Shown here: positions 1 through 9,105 of the stretch, piece after piece
Numbering within the stretch: position 1 is the first letter of the stretch
How the letters are laid out: every line of letters starts with the position of its first letter
Assembly (NCBI GenBank): GCA_963720705.1
Contig: CAVRGJ010000002.1
Coordinates: forward strand, 372,001-436,000
DNA: 64,000 bases
Direction of reading: 5' to 3'
Source: DASWJZ01 sp963720705
Lineage (GTDB): Bacteria > Pseudomonadota > Alphaproteobacteria > Rhizobiales > Afifellaceae
Notes under the pieces: model-generated
Databases searched by the model: none
What the model saw: the letters and a program-made list of their open reading frames with translations, nothing else
Told to the model about the DNA's origin: nothing
Position numbers and translations under genes: made by a program

Positions 1-19
1 AGTCTTTTGAGAGGGTTGC

Positions 20-95
<76 letters not shown>

Positions 96-201
96 AAGGG
101 CGGCGGGAAAACTCTCCGGCCGGCGGCGCGCATTTAGGGTTTGGCCGCTTGGAGTGTCAAGCATCACCGCCGGCGCAGGCTTCGCCGATCGCCCGCACCC
201 G

Positions 202-900
202 TCATTCGACCGGAATCAGGCGGCCGGTGTAGACGATCGGGCCGGTCGGTGCGCCGGACGGCGATCCGCCTTCCGGCTCCACGGAGACTGCGATCACGCC
301 CTCGACCGGACCGGCGACGCTCTTGATCGTCTGCGCGTCGAGCCCGGCCTTCAGGATGCCGAGCGAGCGCGGAGCGTGGCCTTCGGTGACGTGCCAAAGC
401 TCCAGGCTGTGACCGGCCGGCGTCTCGGCCTTGACGCTTCTGACGGTGATCGTGCCGGTCGTCGTGTCGACCTCCGCGATCAGCGCCGGCTCGTGTCCGC
501 CCGAATCGACGACCGCAACGTAGCGCCCGCCTTCCGGCGTGGGCGGAACCGCGAGGCGGTCGATGACGGCGACGACTGCAAGGCCGGCGGCGAGCGCGCC
601 GGCGACAATCGCCGCGCTGCGCCAGACCGCGAGCCGGCGGCGGAGCGCGAAAACGTTTGAGGCAACCGGGGCGGAAGCCGGCGCAGCCGCGGTCGCCTGC
701 TCGATCGCCTGCCACAGCTCTCGCGGCGGCGGCACCGGGGCGGCTGTGGCGTCGAGCGGCGCAAGCCGCGCCTGCCACTCGCGCACGACCTGCCTGAGCG
801 CCGCGTCGCTCTTCAGCCGCTCGGCGATGCGCGCGCGCTCGTCGGCCGGGAGCGTGCCCAGCACGAATTCGACGCCGTCGATGTCGCGCTCTTCGCTCAT
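202..900 (-). CDS. RskA/ChrR-type anti-sigma factor
   Basis: A 232-residue protein with an N-terminal anti-sigma helical region (residues about 1-60, rich in Arg/Glu), a single membrane segment near residues 92-110 (AAIVAGALAAGLAVVAVID) and a periplasmic RskA-like domain containing SLELWHV. Family knowledge: such proteins hold the partner ECF sigma factor at the inner membrane until a signal triggers release. The start is the ATG that overlaps the sigma gene's TGA (ATGA, 897-900) behind GGAGAG; a GTG five codons upstream is also open but less likely. The coupling supports a sigma/anti-sigma pair. The inducing signal cannot be told. Confidence 0.88.
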   Translation of the reverse strand: MSEERDIDGVEFVLGTLPADERARIAERLKSDAALRQVVREWQARLAPLDATAAPVPPPRELWQAIEQATAAAPASAPVASNVFALRRRLAVWRSAAIVAGALAAGLAVVAVIDRLAVPPTPEGGRYVAVVDSGGHEPALIAEVDTTTGTITVRSVKAETPAGHSLELWHVTEGHAPRSLGILKAGLDAQTIKSVAGPVEGVIAVSVEPEGGSPSGAPTGPIVYTGRLIPVE

Positions 901-1451
901 TCGCTCTCCAGACACGCGCGGAGCTGCTCAAGGCAGCGACGAAGCAGCGTCTTGATCGTGCCGACCGGGCGGGCGAAGCGCTCGGCCAGCTCCTCGCGCG
1001 AGAATCCCGAACAATAAGCGAGGATCACGCAGTCGCGCGATTCCTCGTCCAGCTTTCCAAGGCAGGTGGCGAGCGCCTGCCGCATCCCCGGGTCGCCGGT
1101 CGACGGAGCGGCCAGTTTGGCCAGGATATCGTCGTCGTCATAAGCGCGATTGCGCTCGATTTTTTCCGATCGGATGCGGTCGATCGCACGGTTGCGGGCG
1201 ATCGAAGTCAGCCACGCCATCGGCTGGCCCATCTCCGGCGCGAAGCGCTCGGCGTTCTGCCAGATCTTGATAAACGTCTCCTGCAAAACCTCTTCGGCGG
1301 TCGGCCTGCTTCGGGTGATACGTAGGACGACGCCGAAGAGTTTCGGAGCCGTCGCCTCGTAGAGCGCGCGAAACGCCGCGCGCTCGCCGCGCGAGGTGGC
1401 GTCAAGCAGCGCCGCAAGCGAACTTCCGTCGGTGGAAATTCTCTGATTCAA
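897..1451 (-). CDS. ECF-type RNA polymerase sigma factor (SigK-like)
   Basis: A 184-residue two-domain sigma factor. Region 2 holds the core-binding and -10 recognition segment (EEVLQETFIKIWQNAERF, then MAWLTSIARNRAIDRIR) and region 4 the helix-turn-helix (GFSREELAERFARPVGTIKTLLRR). It lacks regions 1 and 3, as ECF factors do. The gene runs divergently from yggT across a 120-bp gap and is translationally coupled to its anti-sigma factor. ECF factors usually drive their own operon, so an autoregulated promoter between 1452 and 1571 is likely, although I could not pick a clear -35/-10 pair. Confidence 0.92.
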   Translation of the reverse strand: MNQRISTDGSSLAALLDATSRGERAAFRALYEATAPKLFGVVLRITRSRPTAEEVLQETFIKIWQNAERFAPEMGQPMAWLTSIARNRAIDRIRSEKIERNRAYDDDDILAKLAAPSTGDPGMRQALATCLGKLDEESRDCVILAYCSGFSREELAERFARPVGTIKTLLRRCLEQLRACLESE

Positions 1452-1571
1452 GCCTCGGCCCCGCCGGTTCGCGTTAGCCTTACCACCGGTTTAGCGGACC
1501 ATCCATGCGCTTGTAAGGCGAGCGCTCGGCGGTTAAATGCTGGAGCTTATCTCGCCCCGATCGGAGAAGCG

Positions 1572-1862
1572 ATGCAGGCTGTTCTTTACGTCGTACTCTT
1601 GGCCCTCGACATCTATTGGTGGATCATTATTGCAAGCGCCGTCTTCTCCTGGCTCTATGCCTTCGGCGTCGTCAATCCGCGCAATCAGGTGGTGTCCACG
1701 ATCGGCCGGTCGCTCTACCAGCTGACCGAGCCGGCGCTCAGGCCGATCCGCCGCGTCGTGCCGAATTTTGGCGGGCTCGACATCACGCCGGTCATCCTGC
1801 TCCTGATTGTGATCCTGATTCAGCAGATCATCATCCGCTACATCTTTCCGTACGTGCCGTGA
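1572..1862 (+). CDS. YggT family integral membrane protein
   Basis: A 96-residue protein with two hydrophobic segments (residues about 4-28 and 70-92) separated by the family's conserved polar stretch with LTEPALRPIRRVVP. Length and motif fit YggT, a small inner-membrane family linked in other bacteria to cell division or osmotic tolerance. ATG at 1572 follows GGAGAAGCG. The TGA overlaps the GTG of the following DUF167 gene, the same YggT-YggU order seen in many proteobacteria. Function remains uncertain. Confidence 0.9.
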   Translation: MQAVLYVVLLALDIYWWIIIASAVFSWLYAFGVVNPRNQVVSTIGRSLYQLTEPALRPIRRVVPNFGGLDITPVILLLIVILIQQIIIRYIFPYVP

Positions 1863-2221
1863 CGAGGCTAAGCGCGGCGACTTTCGCAGCGGACGCCGGC
1901 GGTCTTACACTCCGGATCAGGCTCACGCCGCGCGGTGGGCGCGATATCATCGAAGGCATTGCGACGCTCGCGGACGGGCAGCTCGTGCTCAAGGCGCGCG
2001 TCAGTGCCGCGCCGGAGAAGGGCCTCGCCAATGCCGCGCTTGAGAAGCTCATCGCCAAATCTCTCGGAGTGCCGAAATCGACGGTCGCAGTCATCGGCGG
2101 CGAAACGGCGCGGCTGAAGACGGTGCGCGTTTCAGGCGACGGCGCGCGGCTTGCCGCGCTCGGCGAAACCTTGTGGGCTCAGCCGGTCACGCCGCAAGCC
2201 GCGCCGACAGGCGCTGGCTGA
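1859..2221 (+). CDS. DUF167 (YggU family) protein
   Basis: A 120-residue protein with the DUF167 core (LRIRLTPRGGRDIIEGI, then LKARVSAAPEKGLANAALEKLIAKSLGVP). The start is taken as the GTG at 1859, which overlaps the yggT stop (GTGA), because the DUF167 fold begins about 17 residues later. Family members are small alpha/beta proteins of unsettled role. The last 35 bases overlap the convergent ParA-type gene, so the two 3' ends share sequence. Confidence 0.85.
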   Translation: MTRLSAATFAADAGGLTLRIRLTPRGGRDIIEGIATLADGQLVLKARVSAAPEKGLANAALEKLIAKSLGVPKSTVAVIGGETARLKTVRVSGDGARLAALGETLWAQPVTPQAAPTGAG

Positions 2222-2843
2222 TCTCGCGCGCCAGCGCATAGATCTCTTCCGCGCCCTTTGACCCCGGCGCCGTTTCCATAACGGTTGCGCCTTCGCCCAT
2301 TGACGCGGCGAAGGCGACGCGGTTGCCGATCTTCGCCGCGGCGACGTCCGCGCCAAGGCCGAGGATCGCTTCGATCATGGCGTCGGTCACGAGCGCGCGC
2401 GGCGGCACGCGATTTACCACGACAAGCGCAGGCGCGGATTCGCGGTCGACGATCTTCAGCGTCGCGGTGCTCGACCAGACATCGACCGGCGTCGGCTGGA
2501 TCGGCACGATGACGAGGCTCGCCGCTTCGATCGCGGGTTTTGCCTCAAGATCCGATTTCGGCGGCGTGTCGACCACGACGAAATCGTAGTCGCGCGCAAG
2601 CCCCATCGCCTCGCGCCGCGCGCCCCAGCCGCTCGCCGTGCGGAAGCCCATGCCGGTGTGTTTCTCTCCGAGCCGCCGCTCGCGCGCCTCGAACCATTCG
2701 CCGAGGCTCCCCTGCGGATCGACGTCAAGGAGCGCGATGGTCGTGCCGTTCAGGCGCGACAATGCGACCGCCAAGTGCGCCGCAACCGTCGTCTTGCCGG
2801 AGCCGCCCTTCTGTTGGGCGACCGTGATCACCTTGCCGACCAT
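2187..2843 (-). CDS. ParA/MinD-type P-loop ATPase
   Basis: A 218-residue soluble ATPase with the deviant Walker A (QQKGGSGKTTVAAHLA, residues about 9-24), the LLDVDPQGS motif and a Walker B-like VVVDTPP. The start is set at MVGKVITV because the ATPase core begins immediately; upstream in-frame sequence shows no conserved domain. Short orphan ParA proteins like this position cellular cargo or act as partition-like ATPases. No ParB gene or parS-like site lies nearby, so chromosome partition is unlikely to be its job. It is transcribed towards yggT/DUF167. Confidence 0.87.
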   Translation of the reverse strand: MVGKVITVAQQKGGSGKTTVAAHLAVALSRLNGTTIALLDVDPQGSLGEWFEARERRLGEKHTGMGFRTASGWGARREAMGLARDYDFVVVDTPPKSDLEAKPAIEAASLVIVPIQPTPVDVWSSTATLKIVDRESAPALVVVNRVPPRALVTDAMIEAILGLGADVAAAKIGNRVAFAASMGEGATVMETAPGSKGAEEIYALAREISQRLSARLAA

Positions 2844-2930
2844 GGGAATCAGCCTTTTCGACCGGCATTGTTGCACCGCAATATGTGTGCGGGCAACGGA
2901 AAAGGCCGGCACGGGCCGGCCGTGCACTGC

Positions 2931-3437
2931 TTACGCGCGGAACTCGTACCAGATGCAGGGAAGCGTGCGTCCGCCGAGCGTTTCGTCGGTGCGGGCGACG
3001 ACCTTGCCGCCGCGGCGTTCGTAAAAATCGTTGGCGCGCTCGTTCTCGGCGAGCGCGCGGACGAGCACGCGCGAATAGCCGCGCGCCTTCACGCGCTTCA
3101 AGACCGCCTGGAAGAGCCGCACGCCGAGCCCGATGCCTTGATACTCGGGCCTGAGATAAAGCTCCTGGACCTCCGCCGCGTTCGGATGGCCGCGACTGTT
3201 TCCCGGCGCGAAGCTCGCATAGCCGGCGACTGTTCCGCCGACGTCCAGCACCAGCACCGGCCGACGTCCCAGCAGGTCGCGCCACCAGGGGCTGCTCCGC
3301 CGCACGATCATGCGTTCAAGCGTCACCGCCGGAATGATTCCGGAATAGGCCTCGCGCCAGGCTACCGCGTGCGCATCGGCGAGCTGCGTCGCGTCCGACG
3401 GGCGGGCAGGGCGGATGTCGATGACGAGCGCGGTCAT
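2931..3437 (-). CDS. GNAT family N-acetyltransferase
   Basis: A 168-residue GNAT protein. The acetyl-CoA binding motif is visible as LYLRPEYQGIGLGVRLFQAV (Q/RxxGxG/A near residues 97-107), followed by ARALAENERANDFYERRGGK-like helix and strand typical of the fold's C-terminal half. The family transfers acetyl from acetyl-CoA to amines; the substrate is unknown. It stands alone between the ParA-like ATPase and a cyclase gene, both on the same strand. Confidence 0.88.
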   Translation of the reverse strand: MTALVIDIRPARPSDATQLADAHAVAWREAYSGIIPAVTLERMIVRRSSPWWRDLLGRRPVLVLDVGGTVAGYASFAPGNSRGHPNAAEVQELYLRPEYQGIGLGVRLFQAVLKRVKARGYSRVLVRALAENERANDFYERRGGKVVARTDETLGGRTLPCIWYEFRA

Positions 3438-3575
3438 GTAGGAATGCTACGCCCACTTTTTGAGGCGAGCAAAGTGGAAACGTGAATTGTGAACGCGGCT
3501 CGAATTTCCGGCGCAAGGGTTGCGTCCCGGTCACGGGCGCTGGCCATCTTGAAGGTAGAGAAAGTGCGCCGGGCC

Positions 3576-4859
3576 TTACTCTGGTGCGGCGAAGACCGTG
3601 ACCGGATTCACCACGCCGCGGAAACTGAAGTCGCCGAGAGGCTCAAGGCTCTGGTCGAGAAGGTCGGCGACCGGCTTGGTGAGCAGCAGCCGGCGGCCGG
3701 TCTCCTTCGACAGCGGCTCCACGCGGGCGGCAAGGTTGACGGCCGGTCCAGTGACGGTGAAATCGAGCCGCTCGGCAGAGCCGATATTGCCGTAGAAGAC
3801 CGGCCCGCGATGGAGTGCGATTGCTGCGTCGAGCGGACGCCAGTTGCCGGCGACCGCGAGCGTATCGCCGGCCTCGCCGTTCAGCGCGTTGACAGCGGCA
3901 AGCCCGGCGCGCGCCGCTGCAAGCGCCGCGGCGGCAGCGGCCGGCGCAGGTGTCGCAGCGGAGATCGGGAAGATCGCGAGCATCCCGTCGCCGATGAACT
4001 TCAGAACCTCGCCGCCGTTGGCACGAACCGCTTCGACGAGGCCTTCGAAATAAGCGTTCAGGACTCGGATCACGTCGGCGCCGGGAAGGCGGTCGGAAAG
4101 GCCGGTGTAGTCGCGCATGTCGGAAACCCAGACGACCGCGTCGATCACCTCGCCGGAGCCACGCCTGATCTCGCCGGCGAGCACACGCCCGCCGCTCCGC
4201 TCGCCGAGATAGGCGGTGAGCACGTTCTCCGCGATGCGGCCGAGCGCGAAGAGATCGAGATTGAGGGCAAGCGCGGGGATCAGCCGCTGGAGAGCCGCCA
4301 GGTCGTCGTGCCCGAAGCCGCCCTTGGCGCGCGTAGCGACGGTCATGGCGCTGTGAAAGCTCCGCGCGTGCGGGATCGGGAAGGCCCAGTAGTCGGTGAA
4401 GCCTTCGCGCCCGAGCGTCGCCATCATCGGAATGCGGGCGGCCGTCTCCGGGTCCTGCGGGTTGTGACGGACGGCGATGCGGTCGTCGATGACGGGCCTC
4501 AGCGGACTGAGCGTGAAGTCGCTCGTCTCGCGCACATGCACGTTCACCCGAAGCTCGTGACAGGTTCCGCGCTGCGGGTTCCAATTGGCGGTGAAGCCGA
4601 GCACCTGCGGGTGCAGCGTACCGACATGGAAGCTCGCCCGATCGAAGGGGAAACCGGCCGCGACGAGCCGTGTCATCAATCCGTCAAGCATCTCGGCGAG
4701 CCCGACGGAGCCCGCGTCGCCCGACATCAGCCAATCTTGCGGGGCGCCGTCGATCTCAGTCGGATCGGAGACTGGGATGGTCCGGACCAGCTCCATATCC
4801 GATGGGTATTCGGGTTGCCGAGTGGCCGGCGAGGCGGGGAGGGGCTGAGAGGCGGGCAT
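3576..4859 (-). CDS. Class III adenylate/guanylate cyclase, soluble
   Basis: A 427-residue protein without membrane segments. Residues about 1-220 form a sensor-like region with no domain I recognise; residues about 230-425 are the class III cyclase homology domain. The metal-binding aspartates are in VVWVSDMRDYTGLSDRLP and KFIGDGMLAIFP, and the transition-state region in GPVFYGNIGSAERLDFTVTGPAVNLAAR. The last motif resembles adenylyl rather than guanylyl cyclases, but specificity cannot be assigned by eye. ATG 4859. Multiple cyclases per genome are common in Rhizobiales. Confidence 0.88.
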   Translation of the reverse strand: MPASQPLPASPATRQPEYPSDMELVRTIPVSDPTEIDGAPQDWLMSGDAGSVGLAEMLDGLMTRLVAAGFPFDRASFHVGTLHPQVLGFTANWNPQRGTCHELRVNVHVRETSDFTLSPLRPVIDDRIAVRHNPQDPETAARIPMMATLGREGFTDYWAFPIPHARSFHSAMTVATRAKGGFGHDDLAALQRLIPALALNLDLFALGRIAENVLTAYLGERSGGRVLAGEIRRGSGEVIDAVVWVSDMRDYTGLSDRLPGADVIRVLNAYFEGLVEAVRANGGEVLKFIGDGMLAIFPISAATPAPAAAAAALAAARAGLAAVNALNGEAGDTLAVAGNWRPLDAAIALHRGPVFYGNIGSAERLDFTVTGPAVNLAARVEPLSKETGRRLLLTKPVADLLDQSLEPLGDFSFRGVVNPVTVFAAPE

Positions 4860-4925
4860 GTCGGAATCGCTCGGGCGAATGGTCTTAGATGGGCGCGCTC
4901 GCTGCGACGCCAGACGCTCTCGGAA

Positions 4926-6752
4926 TCACGCCGCGCTCGCAGCCTTGGCGCGGCTGGCGCGCTTGCGGTCGTTCGGATCGAGGATTTTCTTCCTGAGCCG
5001 AATCGATTTCGGCGTCACCTCGACCAGTTCGTCCTCCTCGATATAGGAGAGCGCACGTTCGAGGCTGAGCTTCATCGGCGGCGTCAGGACAGTCGCCTCG
5101 TCTTTGCCAGCGGCGCGGATGTTGGTGAGCTGCTTCCCCTTCATGACGTTGATCTCGAGGTCGTTGCCGCGCGTGTGCTCGCCGACGATCATGCCGCGAT
5201 AGACGCGCGTTCCGGGCTCGATCATCATCGGCCCGCGATCCTGCAGATTGAAGATCGCGTAGGCGACGGCCTCGCCCTGCGAATTGGAGAGCAGCACGCC
5301 CGTGTGGCGGCCTGGGATTTCGCCGCGGAACGGCTCCCAGGCGTGGAAGATGCGGTTCATGATCGCGGTGCCGCGCGTGTCGGAGAGAAGCTGCGGCTGG
5401 TAGCCGATCAGCCCCCGCGTCGGAATGTAGAAGCGCAGGCGGACGCGGCCGGCGCCCGAGGGCCGCATCTCCACGAGTTCGCCGCGCCGCCCGGAAAGCG
5501 TCTCGATGACGATGCCGGAATGCTCCTCGTCGACATCGATGATCACTTCCTCGATGGGCTCCAGCCTTTGGCCGTTCTCCTCCCGCACCACGACCCGCGG
5601 CTTGCCGATCGTGAGCTCAAAACCCTCGCGCCGCATCGTCTCGATCAGGATGCCGAGCTGCAATTCGCCGCGGCCGGCAACCTCGAAGGAGTCCTTGTCG
5701 TCGCCTTCGGTGATCTTGAGCGCCACGTTGCCTTCGGCCTCGCGCAGCAGCCGGTCGCGGATGACGCGGCTTTGCACCTTGTCGCCCTCCTGGCCGGCGA
5801 GCGGCCCGTCGTTGATGCGGAAGGTCATGGCGAGCGTCGGCGGGTCGATCGGCTGCGCCGGGATCGGCGTCTCGACGGAAGGGTCGCAGAGCGTGTCGGC
5901 AACGCTCGCTTCCGAAAGTCCGGCGACGGCGACGATGTCGCCCGCCTCGCCGACATCGATCGCGCGCCGCTCAAGCCCGCGGAAGGCGAGCACCTTGGAG
6001 ACGCGGAACGTCTCGACCGTCTCGCCGTCGCGCGACAGCGCCTTCACGTATTGCCCGGCCTTGACGGAGCCGGAGCGGATGCGGCCGGTCAGGAGGCGGC
6101 CGAGGAAGGGGTCGGCTTCAAGCGTCGTCGCCAGCATGCGGAAGGGACCGGCCTCGACGACGGGCGGCGCGACATGCGCCAGAACCTTGTCGAGGAGAGG
6201 CGCGATCGAATCCTTCGGCCCTTCGGGGTCGGCCGCCATCCAGCCCTGTTTGGCGGAACCGTAGAGGACGGGAAAATCGAGCTGCGCCTCGTTGGCGTCG
6301 AGCGCGGCGAAGAGGTCGAAGACGGCGTCGAGCACTTTATGCGGCTCGCCATCCGGCCTGTCGACCTTGTTGATGACGACGATGGGCTTAAGCCCGATCG
6401 CAAGCGCCTTCATGAGCACGAACTTTGTCTGCGGCATCGGGCCTTCCGCCGCGTCTACGAGAAGGATCGCGCCGTCGACCATGTTGAGAATCCGCTCCAC
6501 CTCGCCGCCGAAATCGGCGTGGCCCGGCGTATCCACGATGTTGATGCGGGTGCCCTTCCAAAGCAGCGAGGTCACCTTGGCGAGGATGGTGATGCCGCGC
6601 TCCTGTTCGAGCGCATTGGAATCCATGGCGCGCTCGGCGACCTTCTGCCCGGCACGGAAGGTGCCGGCGGCGCCGAGAAGCACGTCGATAAGCGTCGTCT
6701 TGCCATGATCGACATGCGCGATGATGGCGACGTTGCGAAGGGTCGCGGGCAC
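4926..6752 (-). CDS. typA: Ribosome-associated GTPase TypA/BipA
   Basis: A 608-residue translational GTPase with G1 AHVDHGKTTLID, G2 region with RGITI, G3 DTPGHADFGGEVER and G4 NKVDRPD in the first 140 residues, then EF-G-like domains II, III and V and the BipA-specific C-terminal domain (EEDELVEVTPKSIRLRK). Length matches TypA/BipA (about 600-610). The enzyme assists 50S assembly and stress or cold adaptation. Translation probably begins at the GTG at 6752, since the GTPase domain starts eight residues in. A single gene. Confidence 0.97.
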   Translation of the reverse strand: MPATLRNVAIIAHVDHGKTTLIDVLLGAAGTFRAGQKVAERAMDSNALEQERGITILAKVTSLLWKGTRINIVDTPGHADFGGEVERILNMVDGAILLVDAAEGPMPQTKFVLMKALAIGLKPIVVINKVDRPDGEPHKVLDAVFDLFAALDANEAQLDFPVLYGSAKQGWMAADPEGPKDSIAPLLDKVLAHVAPPVVEAGPFRMLATTLEADPFLGRLLTGRIRSGSVKAGQYVKALSRDGETVETFRVSKVLAFRGLERRAIDVGEAGDIVAVAGLSEASVADTLCDPSVETPIPAQPIDPPTLAMTFRINDGPLAGQEGDKVQSRVIRDRLLREAEGNVALKITEGDDKDSFEVAGRGELQLGILIETMRREGFELTIGKPRVVVREENGQRLEPIEEVIIDVDEEHSGIVIETLSGRRGELVEMRPSGAGRVRLRFYIPTRGLIGYQPQLLSDTRGTAIMNRIFHAWEPFRGEIPGRHTGVLLSNSQGEAVAYAIFNLQDRGPMMIEPGTRVYRGMIVGEHTRGNDLEINVMKGKQLTNIRAAGKDEATVLTPPMKLSLERALSYIEEDELVEVTPKSIRLRKKILDPNDRKRASRAKAASAA

Positions 6753-6904
6753 GAAAAACCTGCCGGAATTGGAAGTCGCGGCCGAGATAGCCGATTTTCA
6801 AAGCCCAAGATAGGTGTGGCGGGGCCCGCTTTCATCCCCCCGGCCGCCGGGCTTCCGGGCCCTTCTGCCCGTGATAGGATGGCGGTCTTTAGCGGAGTCG
6901 GGCC

Positions 6905-7234
6905 ATGAATCGCATGCTTCTCGCCGGACTTGTCGTTGCCGCGCTCGCCGGCACGGTGGGCAATGCGATGGCCTTCGACCGCCGGGTCAGGATCGTCAAC
7001 GATTCGCACCACAAGATCGTCGGCTTCTTTGCAACAAACGCCGGGCTGAGGGATTGGCGTGACAGCCTGCTTGGCGACGACGTGCTCCCGGCGGGAGCCT
7101 CGGTTGTCTTGAATTTCGAAGACGGAAGCGGCTATTGCCGCTACCGTTTTCGCGCCGTGTTCGATGATGGCGTGGCGCTTGAGCGCGCGAGCGTCAACGT
7201 GTGCGAGGTGGGAACCTATCGCTACACCGACTGA
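6905..7234 (+). CDS. Small secreted protein of unknown function
   Basis: A 109-residue protein with a clear signal peptide (MNRMLLAGLVVAALAGTVGNAMA) predicted to leave a mature domain of about 86 residues. The mature part starts FDRRVRIVNDSHHKIVGFF and contains FEDGSGYCRYRFRAVFDDG with two cysteines that could form a disulfide. I recall proteins of this type in Rhizobiales with no assigned role. It lies divergent from typA across 150 bp that should hold both promoters. Confidence 0.78.
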   Translation: MNRMLLAGLVVAALAGTVGNAMAFDRRVRIVNDSHHKIVGFFATNAGLRDWRDSLLGDDVLPAGASVVLNFEDGSGYCRYRFRAVFDDGVALERASVNVCEVGTYRYTD

Positions 7235-7303
7235 GGGGACGCGCGTGCATGGCGCAGCATCGTTAGACGCGGCGTTCTTCCCTCCGGCCGAAATAGCTGG
7301 CGC

Positions 7304-9085
7304 ATGACGCCGATCCGCATCCGCACATTGCTGGCGCTCAGCATGGGCGGCTTGGTGCTTGTGGCGACCGCCACGGTGCTGACGATCGCGCTTTTCGCGA
7401 GCGCCCGGAACACCTTCGAGCTCTTGAACGCGCGCACTGTGCTGGTCGTCGACGGGATCGAGAAGGAAGTACGCGCCAAGCTCGACGGGGCCTCCGAGCT
7501 CGTCGACGGCTTTGCTCACGAGGTCGAGGCGGGCAGCCTGCGTACCGCTTCGCCGGAGGAGCTTAACAAGGCGCTCGCCGTGGCGCTTGCGGCGGCACCA
7601 GAGGTGGAGGTGCTTCTCTATTGGAACCACGATCTGGTGCGACGGCTGGCGTTTCGCGACAGCGACGGGTCGATCGCAGAGCAAGGACCGGAGCCCGAGA
7701 GCAATCAGCGCATCCGCGCCGCACTCGACGTCATGCCGCCGAAGTCGCGTCAATGGGGGCCGCCGGTCGTCGACAACGGCATGGGCTACGTGAATTTCGC
7801 CAGGAGCCTCGGTTCCGCTTCGTCTGAAGTCGCCTTCGTCGTCGCCGCCGTCTCGCTCAGCCACTTTTCGAACGCTGTCGCCGAGATCGGCAAGCAATAC
7901 GGGGCGACGGCCTTCATCCTCTACGGCGAAGATGACGTGCTTGCGCATCCGAGCTTCGTCGGCAGCGATCTGACGAAGGACCGGGCGGTGATCCCGATCT
8001 CGGAGGTGAATGATCCCGTCTTAAGCAACCTGTCTGCGGCGGAACCGGTGGAGTTTCTCGATTCGGCGCGTCGCCAATACGTGGAGACGTTCAGCGTCAA
8101 TGCCGGCGGCTCGTATTATCTGGTGATGTACCGATGGCTCTACGGCTACGGGCCGAAGCCGATCGCCGTCGGCGCCTATTTCCCACGCACCGAGGTCGGT
8201 GACTCGGTGCGCCGGCTGGCGCTGTCGGCGTTCTCCGGGGTTCTCGTCGCTATCCTCGGCGTTGGCGCTGCGATCGGGATCGGTGGATTGATCGCGCGGC
8301 CGGTGCGCCGGCTCGCGGCAAGCGCGTCCGGAGTAGCCAGCCTCGACCTCGACTCGGTGCCGCGGCCGCTTCGCAGTCTGGTCGCTGAAGTAGACGAGCA
8401 GGCGAGCGCCTTCGGCCGTATGCTTGACGCTTTGATGGTGTTTCAGACCTATGTGCCGCGCAAGCTCGTCCAGCGGCTGGTGGCGCTTGGGGGCGAGGAG
8501 GGCATGCCGTCGGAGACGCGCGAGCTGACGGTGATGTTCACCGACATCGTGCGGTTCTCCGAAATTTCCGAGCGCATGGGTGCGGAGGAGACGGCGGCGT
8601 TTCTGAACCGCCATTTCGGCCTTCTCACCGCCTGCATCGAAACCGAGAACGGCACAATCGACAAATATATCGGCGACGCGGTGATGGCGTTTTGGGGTGC
8701 GCCCGACCGCATGGACGACCACGCGGCGCGTGCGGTCCGCGCCGCCCGCCGCATCGCCGAGACCATCACCGCCGACAACGCGCGGCGGGCGAAGAAGGGC
8801 TTGCGCCCGGTCCGGGTGCGGATCGGCATCCATTCCGGCCCGGCGGTCGTCGGCAACATCGGAACGGCTGAGCGGGTCAACTACACGATCGTCGGGGACA
8901 CGGTGAACGATGCGCAGCGCCTCGAAGCGCTCGGCCACAAGCTTGATGCGGGCGCCGACGTTACGGTGCTGATGAGTGAAGTAACCGCTGACCTCGCCGG
9001 CCTCGGCGCGGATGAGGTGGAGGATGTCGGAGCCCACCGCCTGGCCGGCGGCCCGCAGGAGGTGGCTGTTCGCCGTCTCGTCTGA
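7304..9085 (+). CDS. Membrane-bound adenylate/guanylate cyclase with extracytoplasmic sensor
   Basis: A 593-residue protein: a first membrane helix at residues about 9-32, a periplasmic sensor of about 270 residues, a second helix near 305-330, a HAMP-like linker (IARPVRRLAASASGVASL), then a class III cyclase domain from about 400. Catalytic motifs are FTDIVRFSEISERMG, DKYIGDAVMAFWGAP and GPAVVGNIGTAERVNYTIVG. The architecture is that of adenylate cyclases sensing an outside ligand through a dCache/CHASE-type domain; I cannot name the ligand. The second cyclase in 6 kb. Confidence 0.9.
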   Translation: MTPIRIRTLLALSMGGLVLVATATVLTIALFASARNTFELLNARTVLVVDGIEKEVRAKLDGASELVDGFAHEVEAGSLRTASPEELNKALAVALAAAPEVEVLLYWNHDLVRRLAFRDSDGSIAEQGPEPESNQRIRAALDVMPPKSRQWGPPVVDNGMGYVNFARSLGSASSEVAFVVAAVSLSHFSNAVAEIGKQYGATAFILYGEDDVLAHPSFVGSDLTKDRAVIPISEVNDPVLSNLSAAEPVEFLDSARRQYVETFSVNAGGSYYLVMYRWLYGYGPKPIAVGAYFPRTEVGDSVRRLALSAFSGVLVAILGVGAAIGIGGLIARPVRRLAASASGVASLDLDSVPRPLRSLVAEVDEQASAFGRMLDALMVFQTYVPRKLVQRLVALGGEEGMPSETRELTVMFTDIVRFSEISERMGAEETAAFLNRHFGLLTACIETENGTIDKYIGDAVMAFWGAPDRMDDHAARAVRAARRIAETITADNARRAKKGLRPVRVRIGIHSGPAVVGNIGTAERVNYTIVGDTVNDAQRLEALGHKLDAGADVTVLMSEVTADLAGLGADEVEDVGAHRLAGGPQEVAVRRLV

Positions 9086-9105
9086 GCCCAGCGGCCGCGC
9101 GATGC

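Noticed and set aside
2187..2843. Chromosome-partition ParA
   Set aside because: No ParB, parS-like inverted repeats or replication genes lie nearby, and the protein is shorter than chromosomal ParA; kept as a generic ParA/MinD-type ATPase.
3489..6908. A 1139-codon open frame on the plus strand
   Set aside because: It is antisense to the cyclase and typA genes, both clearly real. The translation is rich in Arg, Asp and His with no domain, as expected from a mirrored GC-rich coding strand.
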